DNA of 64,000 nt from Blasia pusilla (Eukaryota; Marchantiophyta; Marchantiopsida; Blasiales), in the NCBI GenBank assembly GCA_050084515.1, contig CM114273.1, positions 31,930,001-31,994,000 of the forward strand, read 5' to 3'. The notes beneath the pieces are model-generated. The model ran no database searches. It saw nothing but the letters and a program-made list of their open reading frames with translations, and was not told where the DNA came from. The first letter of the stretch is position 1; every line of letters starts with the position of its first letter. The position numbers and the translations under genes are program-made. Below, in pieces: positions 22,400 through 34,100 of the stretch.

Positions 22400-23640
22400 T
22401 TGCGCACTGGCGTCAATGCGAGTACAGTGAGTGCTAGGGAGCGGGATTGGATCCTACAGAGAGCCAAGAGGTTCAGGTGGGAGGGAACTCACATTTTTCG
22501 GGTATGGGGAGATGGTAGGATACGAGTGGTACCTCATCCTTCCCAGCGAGCACGTGTTGTGCGACATGCCTATGAGGAGTTGGGACATTTCGGAGTAAAG
22601 CGTACTTACAGCTTACTCCGGGTTCAGTATTGATGGCGCGGCATGCATACTGGGGTACAGCAGTTTGTGGCCAGATGTATGGTATGTGACAGAGTGCGAG
22701 CATCCTGCAATGCTCCCACTCCGCGGTTACATCCTTTGCCGATTATGGGTTTAGGTTATCGGTGGAGTTTAGACTTTGCGGGACCTTTTCCATTGATAGG
22801 GCGTCATCATAGGTACGTGTTGGTCATGGTGGAGCATTTCTCCAAGTGGATAGAGTTGGTGGCGCTACCGGACAAGGCGAGCGAGGGAACAACTTATGCG
22901 TTTCTAGATCGTGTGCTTAGTCACTTTGGTGCACCGGCGGAGGTGTTGACTGACCAGGGTACCGAGTTCAAGGGAGAGTTTCAGGCCTTGTGTGATCAGG
23001 CGCTGATAGATCATCGCACCACGTCCAGAGATCATCCTAACGCGGATGGCTTGGCGGAGAGAGTGGTACAGACGGTGAAGAGAGGATTGCGCAAGTATGG
23101 CTTGCAGCGGGGACAGTTGAGGGAGTCGGACCTACAATTGCCATGGTTGGCTATGGATTATCGCTTTAGTCGGCAGGCATCCTTGGCGTCATTTTCATCG
23201 TACTTTTTGCTCTTTGGGAGAGAGCCAGATTTACCTACACCGATTCGACGTGACATGGCGGAGGTGTTAGATCTTGATGATCCAGATGTGTGGGTACAAG
23301 CATGTTCTCAGAGGGCAGAAGTTTTTCGTAGAGTTATGCCTATGGCCTTTGAGAACTTAGCTATTGCCCAGCATAGAGATCCATTGAGGTACGCGACCAT
23401 TCCTGGAGGAGGTTATCGTCCACGGATTAGGAGGTTTCATCCTGGAGATTATGTGTATTTACAGCAAGCGGCACCCACGACGCTAGATGTCACTGTAGGG
23501 CGCACGATCCTACGTGTGCGCGAGGTATTACCGACTGGAGTCCTCAAGTTGGAGGAACGGGATGGTATGGTTTGGAAGGATCATATGCGCAATTGTGCGC
23601 CATATCATCTTCCGAACGTAGATGGGACGGTGGATCCGAG
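22400..23640 (+). pseudogene. Gypsy integrase (element 2)
   Basis: The zinc-binding HHCC region is present (HAYEELGHFGVKRTYSLL, then FVARCMVCDR), followed by the catalytic core with SLDFAGPF (first Asp), LTDQGTEF (second Asp) and HPNADGLAERVVQ (Glu). The DDE triad is intact. The C-terminal region (PGDYVYLQQ, TILRVREVLPTGVLKLEE) follows and leads into the PHD finger. One TGA interrupts at about 22631, just after the HHCC histidines. Confidence 0.9.
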
Positions 23641-23809
23641 CTTGGCAGTGGTACCTGCAGGCTTGAGATGTATATTATGCGGATCTGGGAGGGGTGCAGC
23701 CACCATGTTGGTATGTGATGGTTATTCTCGAGGATGGCATATGTCATGTCTGACCCCCCCTCTTGATGTGGTTCCCACGGGACGATGGATGTGTCGGAGA
23801 TGTGTATAG
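23641..23809 (+). pseudogene. PHD finger at the integrase C-terminus (element 2)
   Basis: In frame with integrase and followed by the TAG that ends the polyprotein. Ligands read CILC, nine residues, CDGY, SRGWH, MSC, then WMCRRC. The fourth ligand (second Cys of CDGC in element 1) is Tyr, while the Cys after the His, lost in element 1, is kept. The family therefore had an intact C4HC3 finger and each copy lost a different ligand. Confidence 0.85.
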
Positions 23810-23885
23810 GGTAGTAGGTCATGTCAAAAGATGTGATATTTTCTATCTGGAGTTAGGGGGATCCAACTGCCAGCTAGGAGGGCGG

Positions 23886-24022
23886 TTGTGTGATCTCCAT
23901 GTATATGTATGAGTTGATTTTTGTACATGTGTGGATCGACCTGTGTGTGGGGAAGATCGGTGTTGTGTGGTGTAGATATGACGAGCGATGTATTTTGTGT
24001 AGCGATATGTATGCGCACGACA
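23886..24022 (+). repeat. B repeat, internal copy before the 3' LTR of element 2
   Basis: 137 bp immediately before the LTR, repeated just after it at 24505 and again at 24714, and inverted at 20443. It holds TGTATATGTATGAGTTGATT and ends GTATGCGCACGACA. Open frames in it on either strand are repeat-derived and not genes. Confidence 0.85.
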
Positions 24023-24024
24023 GC

Positions 24025-24507
24025 TGTCACATCTGAGTAGCCGATAGGCCGAGATCTATCGTGGATAGGACGTAGGAGCCAGCGGACTATCTTGAATGTA
24101 ACTTTATCCCACTATGTCGGATGAGGTTGAAGATAGGTCCATTGTGTCAGGAACGTCGTTTCTGACAACTTTCATGTTGAGGTCTTTTACAGCCGGGTGA
24201 CTTGTTGACCAGGTCACCCTCCCCTGGTAACCTATGCGCGCAGGTTACCAAAGAAAGGGCTATTTTTAGGGGAAGAGCCTTTTGGCTCTTCCCAACCCTC
24301 TGTAAGAGAGGAAGATGGCTTTCCTAAGCCATATTTCTCATGTTGAGCCGTTGGAGCACCTCTCTTGTATGTGCGTGAGCTAGGACTAGGGTGCTAGCGT
24401 CCGGATTCCTTGATAACACAGGGTGGACGAGACTCGATATGCCGATGTAGATTGAGGAGTGGAGTTTTAGGCCGGGTGTGCCGTTTTTACTACTCTTTAT
24501 TTTTGTT
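24025..24507 (+). mobile_element. 3' LTR of element 2
   Basis: About 480 bp starting TGTCACATCT. It is the reverse complement of 26404-26870, including the CCTTGATAACACAGGGTGGA stretch and TTTTTAC near the end. It ends close to 24507, with the terminal CA mutated. Confidence 0.85.
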
Positions 24508-24619
24508 GTGTGATCTGCATGTATATGTATGAGTTGATTTTTGTACATGTGTGGATCGACCCGTGTGTGGGGAAGATCGGTGTTGTGTGGTGTAGATGTG
24601 ACGAGCGATGTATGTTGTG
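24505..24619 (+). repeat. B repeat, copy just outside the 3' LTR of element 2
   Basis: Direct copy of 23886-24000 beginning exactly at the LTR end. It breaks off into a methyltransferase-tail fragment (24640-24692), then 22 bp of LTR end, then another B copy. Confidence 0.8.
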
Positions 24620-24713
24620 GCGAAGATCGCCGACAAACCATCTCACATGGATAGTCAGCCTAGGTATGGATGAGCAGAGACGGATGCAAGTGTCTTTACT
24701 ACTCTTTATTTTT

Positions 24714-24853
24714 GTTGTGTGATCTGCATGTATATGTATGAGTTGATTTTTGTACATGTGTGGATCGACCCGTGTGTGGGGAAGATCGGTGTTGTGTGGT
24801 GTAGATGTGACGAGCGATGTATGTTGTGTAGCGATATATATGCGCACGACAAC
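24714..24853 (+). repeat. B repeat, third direct copy
   Basis: Follows a short stretch identical to the LTR end (TTTACTACTCTTTATTTTTG) and ends GCGCACGAC, where it joins a methyltransferase fragment. The join shares a few bases with the normal B-to-LTR junction, consistent with recombination at microhomology. Confidence 0.8.
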
Positions 24854-24855
24854 TG

Positions 24856-25197
24856 TCTCACATGGATAGTCAGCCTAGGTATGGATGAGCAGAGACGGAT
24901 GCAAGTGTCATCCATGCCGTTACGTCCACGAGTTGAACCATTGCCTACATGGTCTGTATAGGCCTTGGCTGGGGGCGAGACGAGGAGAGATAGGCACACA
25001 TGGACTTCCTGGGACGTCGTTCGAGCAGAGAGTGCGAAGGCGGCTAGAGTAGCACATGTTCATTTTTCGGATGTGGAGCATGGTGTAGGAGGTCAGAGTG
25101 GAGTGGCTGTTGCGGAGGTGGCTAGGGTTGCTACATAGCAATCAAAGTCGGAGGTTGCGTCCTCTCCGAGTGAGGTCACGATGGAGACTTGGGAGCC
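24856..25197 (+). pseudogene. Methyltransferase C-terminus and linker to RT from a third copy
   Basis: Starts NCLTWIVSLGMDEQ, matching the end of motif X in element 1 (NCLTWIFSLGVAEQ), and continues ALAGGETR then WTSWDV, also found in element 1. It then matches 20579-20755 through the TAG CAA TCA stop to METWEP, where it breaks off. It shows that the element 2 subfamily also carried the methyltransferase. Confidence 0.8.
25136..25144 (+). promoter_or_regulatory. Readthrough-type stop context UAG CAA TCA (third copy)
   Basis: In-frame TAG CAA TCA, 45 nt before METWEP. The second codon after the stop differs from the other copies by one base but still fits CARYYA. Confidence 0.65.
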
Positions 25198-25199
25198 TC

Positions 25200-26403
25200 C
25201 CAACTGACTCACCTAACCTAGCGACACTCTCTCGGGACATACACACGACCCCTACTCAGCAACCGCCGTATATCCACCAACATGCTACACATGAAAAGAA
25301 TCTATACTCGTCACCATCACTACATCCATCTAGCATCAGCTACTACCCGATACCCAGCACTCTCAATCACACACGACAAGTGCGGGAAAAGAGACTCGAT
25401 TGGGTAAGCTGATCACACCCTCCAACCTGCTGCACCGTCAACATGCACTCCTCCACATGATATGACAATCTCCGCAACATAACACTCTCCTCGACCAACA
25501 CGTCGATCCTTCTGTCAACAGATGCGGACAACCCATCGGCATCATGCACGCTGCTCCTCCATCGTCAACTCTCGCAACGCCCTGTCGCGCCCCAAAACAT
25601 TATATCACGCATGCTGTCCAACTATGTCGGTCACTCACCACGTCGATATCCTCCCTCCCACCACGTTGCCCATGCGCAACCGCGTTCGCTGGACCGACCT
25701 CGTCCGTCCTACCACGTTTACCCTACCCCTACCACGTTGCCCTCCAATCCGCATCTCTATGGCTTCCTTGGGCTTTAAATGCGGGGAAAACAAAAGGGGA
25801 GGTCTGGCTCGCACCCCTATGGGCCTCCCCAATTTTTGAGGAGAGAAATAATGAAGGTGAAATAAATGCCCGGAGGGGGTTGAAATAAATGCGGGTGGGA
25901 GGAGGGGTCGTCCGGCCCGTAGCCTCCCTGCGCGCCTGCCTAAGGAGAGAAGGGGGCGCGCGCGCACCTATGCGCGCCTCCCACCTCGGGGGAGAGGGGC
26001 GCGTTTAGGGTCTGCGCCCGTCCGCGCCTGTCTCCGCCTATCGACTCTCATCCGTCGCCCCTCGCCGCTGCGCCCTAACCTTAGACCGGCCGCGACCTAG
26101 CTAGCCATCTTTACTTAACACCCCCCCGACGGATGCAAGACCCTAACCTTCTTTTCTTCTCTCTCTCGACACCCTCACTCGCGTACACCCAACACCCACT
26201 ACATACTACACTCTGCCGTTGTCCCCAATCCCTGTGCACCAACAAAATGTGAGAAAAACGGACAGCGCTTCCGCCCACGGCCTTCTGAACAGAAAAATGA
26301 AAAACACTCGCAACACACGCGTCTCTTGGGGCTCTCGACCAAGGCAACTCGCTTGCCTACCTACAAACAACAAATTCCCACCAGCCCCCTGATATCTTTC
26401 TCA
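25200..26403 (-). other. Leader and possible Gag N-terminus of element 3
   Basis: Follows the minus-strand LTR at 26404-26870. It is GC-rich (strongly so at 25880-26050). The stretch 25367-25549 can be read as a helical peptide with RRIDVLVEESVMLRRL, plausible for Gag, but no domain is recognisable. The region ends at the junction with the methyltransferase-RT fragment of opposite orientation. Confidence 0.5.
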
Positions 26404-26870
26404 TGTAAAAATAAATAGTTGTAAAAACGGCACACCCGGCCTAAAACTCCACTCCTCAATCTACATCGGCATATCCAGTCTCGTCCACCCTGTGTAATCA
26501 AGGAATCCGGACGCTAGCACCCTAGTCCTAGCTCACACACATACAAGAAAGGTGCTCCAACGGCTCAACATGAGAAAGATAGCTTAGGAAAGCCATCTTC
26601 CTCTCTTATACAGGGTTGGGAATCCCTAAAAATAGCCCTTCCCTTGGTAACCTGCGCGCACAGGCTTCCAGGGGCGGGTGATCATGTCAACTAGTCACCC
26701 GGCTGGAAAAAACCTCAACATGAAAGTTGTCAGAAACGACGTTCCTGACACAATGGATCTATCTTCAACTTCATCCGACACCATGGGACAAAGTTACATT
26801 CAAGATAGTCCGCTGGCTCCTACACCCTATCCTCGATAGATCTCGGCCTATCAGCTACTCAGATATGACA
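26404..26870 (-). mobile_element. LTR of element 3 (inverted relative to element 2)
   Basis: 467 bp. On the minus strand it starts TGTCATATCT and ends TATTTTTACA (TG...CA), matching 24025-24507 with about 85-90 percent identity by eye. The bases that follow (TGAGAAAGATATCAGGGGG) contain ATATCAG, loosely like a tRNA-Met primer site, but the match is weak. Confidence 0.85.
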
Positions 26871-29800
26871 TCCCACACCTTCAAAAGTAACAGCAAGATA
26901 TCTTGATATGAAGCCAAAACACCATCGTCCCCCTTAGATGTATTTAGACGAAGAAGTTGACCAAAAGTTACCTTAATCAATATATCAAATTAAAAGAGGC
27001 TATCGTATATAAGTATTCTAAAGTGGAAAGACAAAAGTGAAGAAGATAGGATGAATATTAAAGAAATATTGAGAGAGAATCTCTTAAGCCACTTTGGAAT
27101 CCCCTACATGATCTTCTAAATTAAGCCATTGTATCTTTCGAAAGGCCTTCATCTAAAGATTTGGATATATAATCTATGAAGCCAAATTGGGACATCAATC
27201 ACTCAAACCCCATTAATTCAAAGGGTAAGTACAATCAGAAGTAGGTGGGACGAATATTGATGGAAGACGTCAAGATGACCATACTCTACATTTACTAGGT
27301 TTGACTTTAAGATTTAAAATAGAAAGTTGATGCATAAAATAGATATAAGTGGGAACTATTTTAGAAGGAGAATCTATAATGTGGATACCATTTCCAATAA
27401 AAGGGACTTAGAGAGAAGATGGAAATTCTTGGGCTGATGCTTGGGGGACATAAAAGTAGACCATCTATCCAATCATTTTTCTCTTGGGATTATCTCGAGG
27501 CACATAACAAGTCGATTATCTAAAGTAGCAATTTGAAATTGAAAGTAGATTATAGGCATGGCATAGGCACAGAAGGGGCATAGAAATGGAATGAGAATTA
27601 ATGATTGTCTTCTTGTAGAGCATGATTCTTCAAATGTGAATTCGCGAGAAATCAAATTGAATACATTAGCCATATTTACTTGAATCACAAACCAATGTGA
27701 ATGAATATCAAAAGTGGATCATATCCTAGGGACCAATACCTCACATCCACCAAGGATGGCTACTTCAGATTGATCAAAAAATACATGGGGACAAAATTAT
27801 ACCCGAAGGGCTTGAGTATCAAAGCCACATAAAACCTATCTAATAGTCAAAGGGCAAATACTAGAAGAGGGCTCATCCACAACCAATACCAAAAAAGCCC
27901 CAAAAAGCCAAAGGATAGAGTACGGAAAATGACTAAACGCAATATATGCGCGTCCTTTACAAAGAAAGATAAAGCCACTTGCGATCTACTAGGATAAGCC
28001 TATCATCTTGGTATCTTTATGATTGCCTTATCTTCAATTAAAGCATGCTTCATAGTCTTCTTGCTGACAAGCAAGGAATATAAAAGAATACCCTCGTGAA
28101 AATATTCAAGTCAATTTTTTGATCAAGAATAATTATGTGATTTTCCCGCAAAATATAACGCATCATTATTTAAAGAGTGGAAAGCTTATAAAATTATTAT
28201 TATGCTTGTATTTGGATCTGATTGTCGGGAAAAGAGGCCCTAATGCTCGAAATTTGCTATAAAACTAAAGAACTTGGCCCAAAAGTAAGCTATGTCCAAG
28301 ACGTGGTATTGAAAACTTACCATAATTGTCACGTTGAGTAAGATAGATTGTTGTTAAGGTCTCTGCTGAAAGTAAGTACGCATTTGAGTGCACAAAAAGT
28401 TACCGTAATGATCCATCATACCTCCTCTCACAAAGAAAGCAAAAACCAATTGGAGGAAGAATAATATCAGATATCAAACACTCATGCTTGTGGGATCACT
28501 TGCTAACCTTTCTGATGGGAAACACAATGTTTTCTAAGGGATGGAACAAAGAACAATGAATATACGTGCGAGTAGAAACATAAAGCAAAGGAGATGAATT
28601 TGGCTTAATCATATCCTCACGCCCCTTTAGAGATTACAATAAGAGATGGTATCAAATCCATACAAAGATGAAATACAATATGTGTTTTGATATCAATGGT
28701 AGCCAATTTTTTGCCATAAAATATGCAATTAACCTTCAACACAAATGTAGAAGCAAAATTGAAGGGGAGCAATTGGGAAATGAATAAGGATCAAAATTAT
28801 GATGAATGCAAAGAGATGGAGATAGGATAAAAGAAAGCTAGGGAAGCAATGTACAAAATATGACGGATGGATGTATGAGTATCAAGAAGAAAATGATCAA
28901 ATCTATGATGAGGAAGCATATCAAGGGGTGAGGAGATTACGATTCAAGAAGAGAATGTTAAACCAAATAAGTGAGAACATAGAACTACAAGTAGACGTAC
29001 TATTCAAAACAAGAAACACATAATGAACTGTATTAAAATAAAAACATTACGATATAAACCACAATAAAAGGAAAAGATTGAAAAAACATGTGAAAAAAAA
29101 TGTTAAAATAAACCCATACACAAAAATGGGCCCCAAAGCAAAGGGAAGAAGAATTAAAACCCCATTTGATATGGAAAGAACCAACTCACCTCGACCATCA
29201 TCATAAGACCAAGAACACCCATAATTATTACTCTTGAAGAAAGTGACGAAGAAAATTAGCAACACAAGAAAAGTACATACAACAGTATAAAATCCACCAA
29301 GCTACATTTACTGCAAAGAGATGATGTCTAATGTTAAGCTCAACGTTTAACAAAAGATTGAAAAAAACAAGATGACCCTTTGATCGAATTGTGATCGATT
29401 ATAAGACGTGTACAATTCATGAAATTGCATGAAATTGCATGTATGGATCAACTTCCATAACCATGAGTGGTTTTGACATACCCTAAAATATGTGAAAAAC
29501 CAAAGAGATAAACATTAAATCTAAATTTGATAAAATAACAAATAAAGTTTAAAATTGAAAAGATTAAAATCATAACTTCAAAAAGACTTAACAAATTTCC
29601 TTGTTCTCTTCTTCCTCTTTTAAGATTACTAGTACATGCACATCCGGTAGTAATTTAGAATGAATAGCATCCCATCGTTCTAAATTAGCTACATGGGACA
29701 TTGTTGTGTAAAGGATCATAAAGAAAGTAATAATCTACTATAATAGTTCCAAACATTATTTTACTAATAGTGTTGATCTATATTTTTCTATTACCATTTT

Positions 29801-29989
29801 GTTCGTCAAGTGCATCATGCTTGGGGAACTTACCCATAGTTACCCTACTAACCTTCATTTTATTTACATGGAGGGCTAGTGGGAAACTATGGGTGAAAAA
29901 GAGTTCGGAATAAAATAAGGAGATTTCTATGATTATACCCAATAAAAGCAAGAAAATTCACGAATAAAAACACAACTTTAAATAGTATC
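26871..29989. other. A+T-rich region without a recognisable gene
   Basis: About 3.1 kb of A+T-rich sequence. The only open frames are short and lack motifs. It may be an old decayed transposon, but I see nothing that supports a family. A hairpin lies at 29833-29893. Confidence 0.5.
29833..29893. repeat. Imperfect inverted repeat (MITE-like hairpin)
   Basis: ACCCATAGTTACCCTACTAA pairs with the reverse complement of the GGGCTAGTGGGAAACTATGGG stretch, with a few mismatches and a loop of about 18 nt. No target duplication is evident. Confidence 0.6.
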
Positions 29990-31189
29990 TCATGAAAAAC
30001 TCACCCAAAACCAATCTACCATACACAGGAGATGAAAAACATAACAACATGAGTATCTGAGACTCATATCTGAGCTAATCCTAATCCAATAATCACAAGG
30101 AAACGCATAAAAAAAAGGGTTGAAAGATGATGGGAAGGGTTTATAAAGATTAGTATCCGCAAAATCGTGCATCAGCCCAACGCAAGGAAGCCTCAAGTTG
30201 GAGCTAAGCATAGTACGACCGTGAAGAAATTTCGAAATTACAGCAAAGCTCCTGCAAACCTTCAAAAGAAGCCGAGGCTCCTCCTCATGCTCCTCGTACC
30301 TCAGTTACGAGGTGCGTTAAGAGAGCACAGACAAGGACTTTGGCGAAGCAAGCTTTGGCAAAGCATCCTCCAAAGGAAAAGCCCTGACAACTGCATGTAG
30401 AGTCATTCAGAATGGGCGGACAATGTGTGGGAGTGACCGAAGATGGGCAGAGGCTTCGAGAGAAGTTCAATCAATGCGCAGAAAAGGATGAGATGGAAAA
30501 TCTTTCAGCTCAAAATTTAACACATCCTTCAGTCTCAGAATCACAGTGCCAGGCAGTTTGGTGTAGTGGTCTGTAATGACTTGTTGACCATGTGAGATGA
30601 GAAATGAAGATCCGTGTGAACTGGGAAAGGAAACTCGTACGTAAAGTCTGTAATTTCGGATGTTCAAAGTGCCTGAGAGGTTCGTGAAAAATCGTCGCTC
30701 AGAATGTGCAGTTTACACAACGATTGTAGTCGTAATGAATTGGTGATGCCTATCTCCATGCTGTAAGAGATGGTGCTTTAGAACAATCAGTACCTGACTG
30801 CATCGGCTCTTCAGGGAAGGTACTTGAGGTCTGCTCCGTGAGCCCAAGTGGACTAACGCACCATTATTGGAAGAACCTAGAAACTACCACCAGACCTAAA
30901 AGCACCTGAAGCTTTCTGTACACATTAAAATTCACATTTGTACATTGAGCAATACTTCAGTAAACAAAACAGGGTCAAGAGAATGGCCGACATAGGGGCT
31001 ATGTTAGAAGGATGTAACCAGAAATCCAGTGTCATTGACCTGTCATCATGGAAAGAGTGGCGAACGAATCGCTTCGCCACCTTCGCAGCAGCGTCATCTT
31101 TGTCCTTCCTGCACTCGCCCAACACCTTCAAATGTGAGCAGCGCAGTCCACATGTCTCCTTCGCTGAGTTTGAACATTACAAGGTTAGG
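29990..31189. other. Downstream flank of the histidine kinase gene, no further gene resolved
   Basis: Composition resembles the kinase gene more than the A+T-rich repeats. It may hold the 3' untranslated region or a last exon: a donor at 31281 and an acceptor at 31233 would extend the kinase tail to a TGA at about 31094. Other short frames here lack motifs. Confidence 0.4.
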
Positions 31190-34100
31190 TTATCTCCACG
31201 CACGTCCTGTCCATGACAGTCTGACGCGGTCCCTGTTCATTGTGCACAAGCAGGTGAGTTCGATAATTAGGTAGCACGTACCTGGACCTCTGTTTTTGTC
31301 TGAGGGCCGTGAGTACTTCTTCAGCAGGTGCTCCTTCACTATAGTCTCCAAATCTCCTATAGTGAATGGCTTGGAAATGTACCTATCCATTCCTGCTTGG
31401 AGGCACTTCGTTTTCTCGTGCTTCAGAGCACAGGCCGTCAAAGCGACAATTAGGGTATGCCTCCGTGAAATACGCTCCTCCTGTCTGATTCTTTTGGTGG
31501 CCTCGTAGCCATCCATCTCTGGCATGTGACAGTCCTGTATCCACAAGTGCAGATCATGTGAGCCGATGATAACGGTGATTCAGACGAGAGCCTCCCACTC
31601 TGGTATAATAGATAGTCTGGATCCTTCGCTTTCTTCTCTCGGATGTAGGCCCTCGCTCGCACCCATTGCAATCATGAAACACCAGTTGCACATCGGATCT
31701 TATTGATTCAGTGAATAGGCTTTCAGATTGGAGATCCTAAGGTCTTCTGATTTGGTACTCCAGGATCTTCCAAATCCGACCTCCGAAGGTCTGAATCAAG
31801 TGAGACGTCAAGACGACTTGTCATCCGACGACTGTAACACCAAATTCATGATCGAGGAAAGATATTGGCACTAGATATTGGAGGTCATGATTTACATCCG
31901 CACATTTCCGATCAGGTAAAGAAAGGTGAAGGTTAAGGGAGCCTTATCAGAGACTAACCATGAGAACCAAGTCGTAATTGTTCGCAATGCACGCCTGGAC
32001 TGCTTTCACGCCATTGTCGACAATGTCTACATTTCTGATGCCCATGTTCTTCAGCACCTTTACAGCTACGATCTGGTTCACTTTGTTGTCCTGCATAACC
32101 AGTATCAGGGCAGGCGCCTGTCAGTAAGGAGTCATAGGTCGTTTCTACTGCCGTCCAGATTTTTTGGACGCACAGATGATTGCAGACTCCGTGGTACATT
32201 GTACCGAAATGTAGAGATTGAATTCAACCTGTGATGCACATTTCAAGAATCACACGAGTGGAAGAGTCATCCATGAAATTAATAATTCACCGATTGGTGG
32301 CCTTAGTTACCTCAGCGACGAGGACTCTACCATCTGTCCAAACGCTCGAAAGTACCGGAGAAGGAGTGGGCAGGCATTGCGGCAGGGTCGAAGCCATCGG
32401 GAGACCACCGTCGTTGAGACCTAGCTTCGCGGTGAAGTAGAAAGTGGAGCCCTTGCCAAGATCACTCTCCACGCCGATGCTTCCTCCCATCATGTTCACC
32501 AAAGATCTGGCGATGGATAGGCCGAGGCCCGTGCCACCATGCCTGCGGCTGGTAGAGTTGTCGCCTTGGACAAAAGCCTCAAACAGACGATTGCCCATGC
32601 TCATGTCAATGCCCACTCCCGTGTCCTTCACTTCGAAGAGGATGGTGATCGTGTCCCTCGGAACGGGTACGCTCACTGTGTTCAGATTCAGTTTCTCGAA
32701 TTCTTCATCGGTAGGTTTCTTGACGTGCAAAGTGACATTTCCGCTGCATCATACACACACACCATCCGCTCTGAAGCAGTAGCCAACAGCCGCAACCAGA
32801 CTACGCTCTATGAACGGTACACATTTTCAAGCGTTCATACTTCACAGGAAGTATTTCGAACTGACAGCGTGCTTTAGAAGCGGAGAACTCGACACCAAAG
32901 GAACCAAATATTATCTCGATTGAACAACTGGGGCGAGGGCCTCTACAACCAAAAACTTCAAAGATATACAGTCTCTTCGTGAACATATAATTACGAAGGT
33001 TCTATTGGAGTTCCCAAAGCGCCTTCGCTGAGGGATTCAGAAGTGTCACGAAACTCTGCCCACAAAATTACTGTATAGAGATAGAGCACTATCGGGGTTC
33101 AATAAATTTGAAAGACAAGGCTTGAGAAGGGTTGGCTTGAGGAAGATCCCATACACTTCCGTGAACTTGATGGAATTTGAAACCAGATTGAGAAGAACTT
33201 GACGTAACCTAGCTGGATCTCCCTGAACAATGTTTGGAATATCTTCGTCGACAATGCTTCGCAATTCGAGGTCTTTCTCACGAGCCGACACTCGCACCAA
33301 TTCTAACGCTTCTCGGACCTGAAAATCATAACATCTATCATGAGGCTGGATTACTACCAAATGGCGTAATTCCATGCCCGTAAGAAGAGATTCAGAGTGG
33401 TAAAAAATTTGTCACGCACGCAATGGCAGCCTTACCTGCTTGCGCAGATCGAAGGTGAGGTACTCAATCGCAATCTCTTTTGCTTCGATCTTGCTCAGGT
33501 CCAAAACATCCGACAAAATACGCAACAACTTGTCGCCTGAGGACTTGATAATTTGCATGTACGATCGCTGCTCAGGCTCCAATCGGGTTTCCATAAGAAG
33601 CTGTGCACAACCTATGACGCCTGCAAGCCACAGCCACTTCAAGAGAGCTCCAACGTAGGCTAGGAGTGATCTCAGCAAACTTGTTCGGAACTGCAATTCG
33701 TAGAGTGTCACTTGCATCTACAGAGTAAAAAACCGCGATTCAAATCGAAGGACGCAACCAGATCTCGACTCGGGAAAAGTTCGGATTGTGACCATTCATA
33801 GGGGTGCGAATCTCGTGAGACATTTTAGCCAGGAACTGAGACTTCACTTGAGAAGCGTGCTCAGCAACTTCCTTGGCGTGTTTCAACTCCGCTTGTTGTC
33901 TTTTGATTTCAGTGAGATCATGCCAAACTGCTAATAGCTGAGGACGTCCTCCCATCTGCACAGCGGTCAGAGAGACTTCCACAGGTAGCGGCGTTCCATC
34001 CTTTTTGACGTGTAACCACTCGAATCTGTTCCCCAAACAGAAATTGGATCGTATCAGCTCAAGCTCAGCAGAGATGTAAACGTCTAGTCACTCTGTAATA

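Larger units (their letters stand above)
20579..24507 (+). mobile_element. Element 2: 5'-truncated gypsy retrotransposon of the same family
   Basis: Starts within the methyltransferase-RT linker and runs through RT, RNase H, integrase and PHD to a 3' LTR. It lacks a 5' LTR, gag, protease and methyltransferase here, but the sequence at 24856-25197 supplies the end of a methyltransferase from a close relative. From 21191 to 23809 the frame is constant, with stops at about 21735, 22028 and 22631 and one frameshift near 21200-21240. Confidence 0.85.

Noticed and set aside
24324-24999. Minus-strand frames of repeated peptide (TPHNTDLPHTRVDPH)
   Set aside because: They are translations of the B repeat in the antisense direction; the same peptide appears at every B copy.
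26871-29989. Copia-type polyprotein remnant
   Set aside because: A few codon runs looked suggestive, but no RT, integrase or protease motif could be found in any frame.
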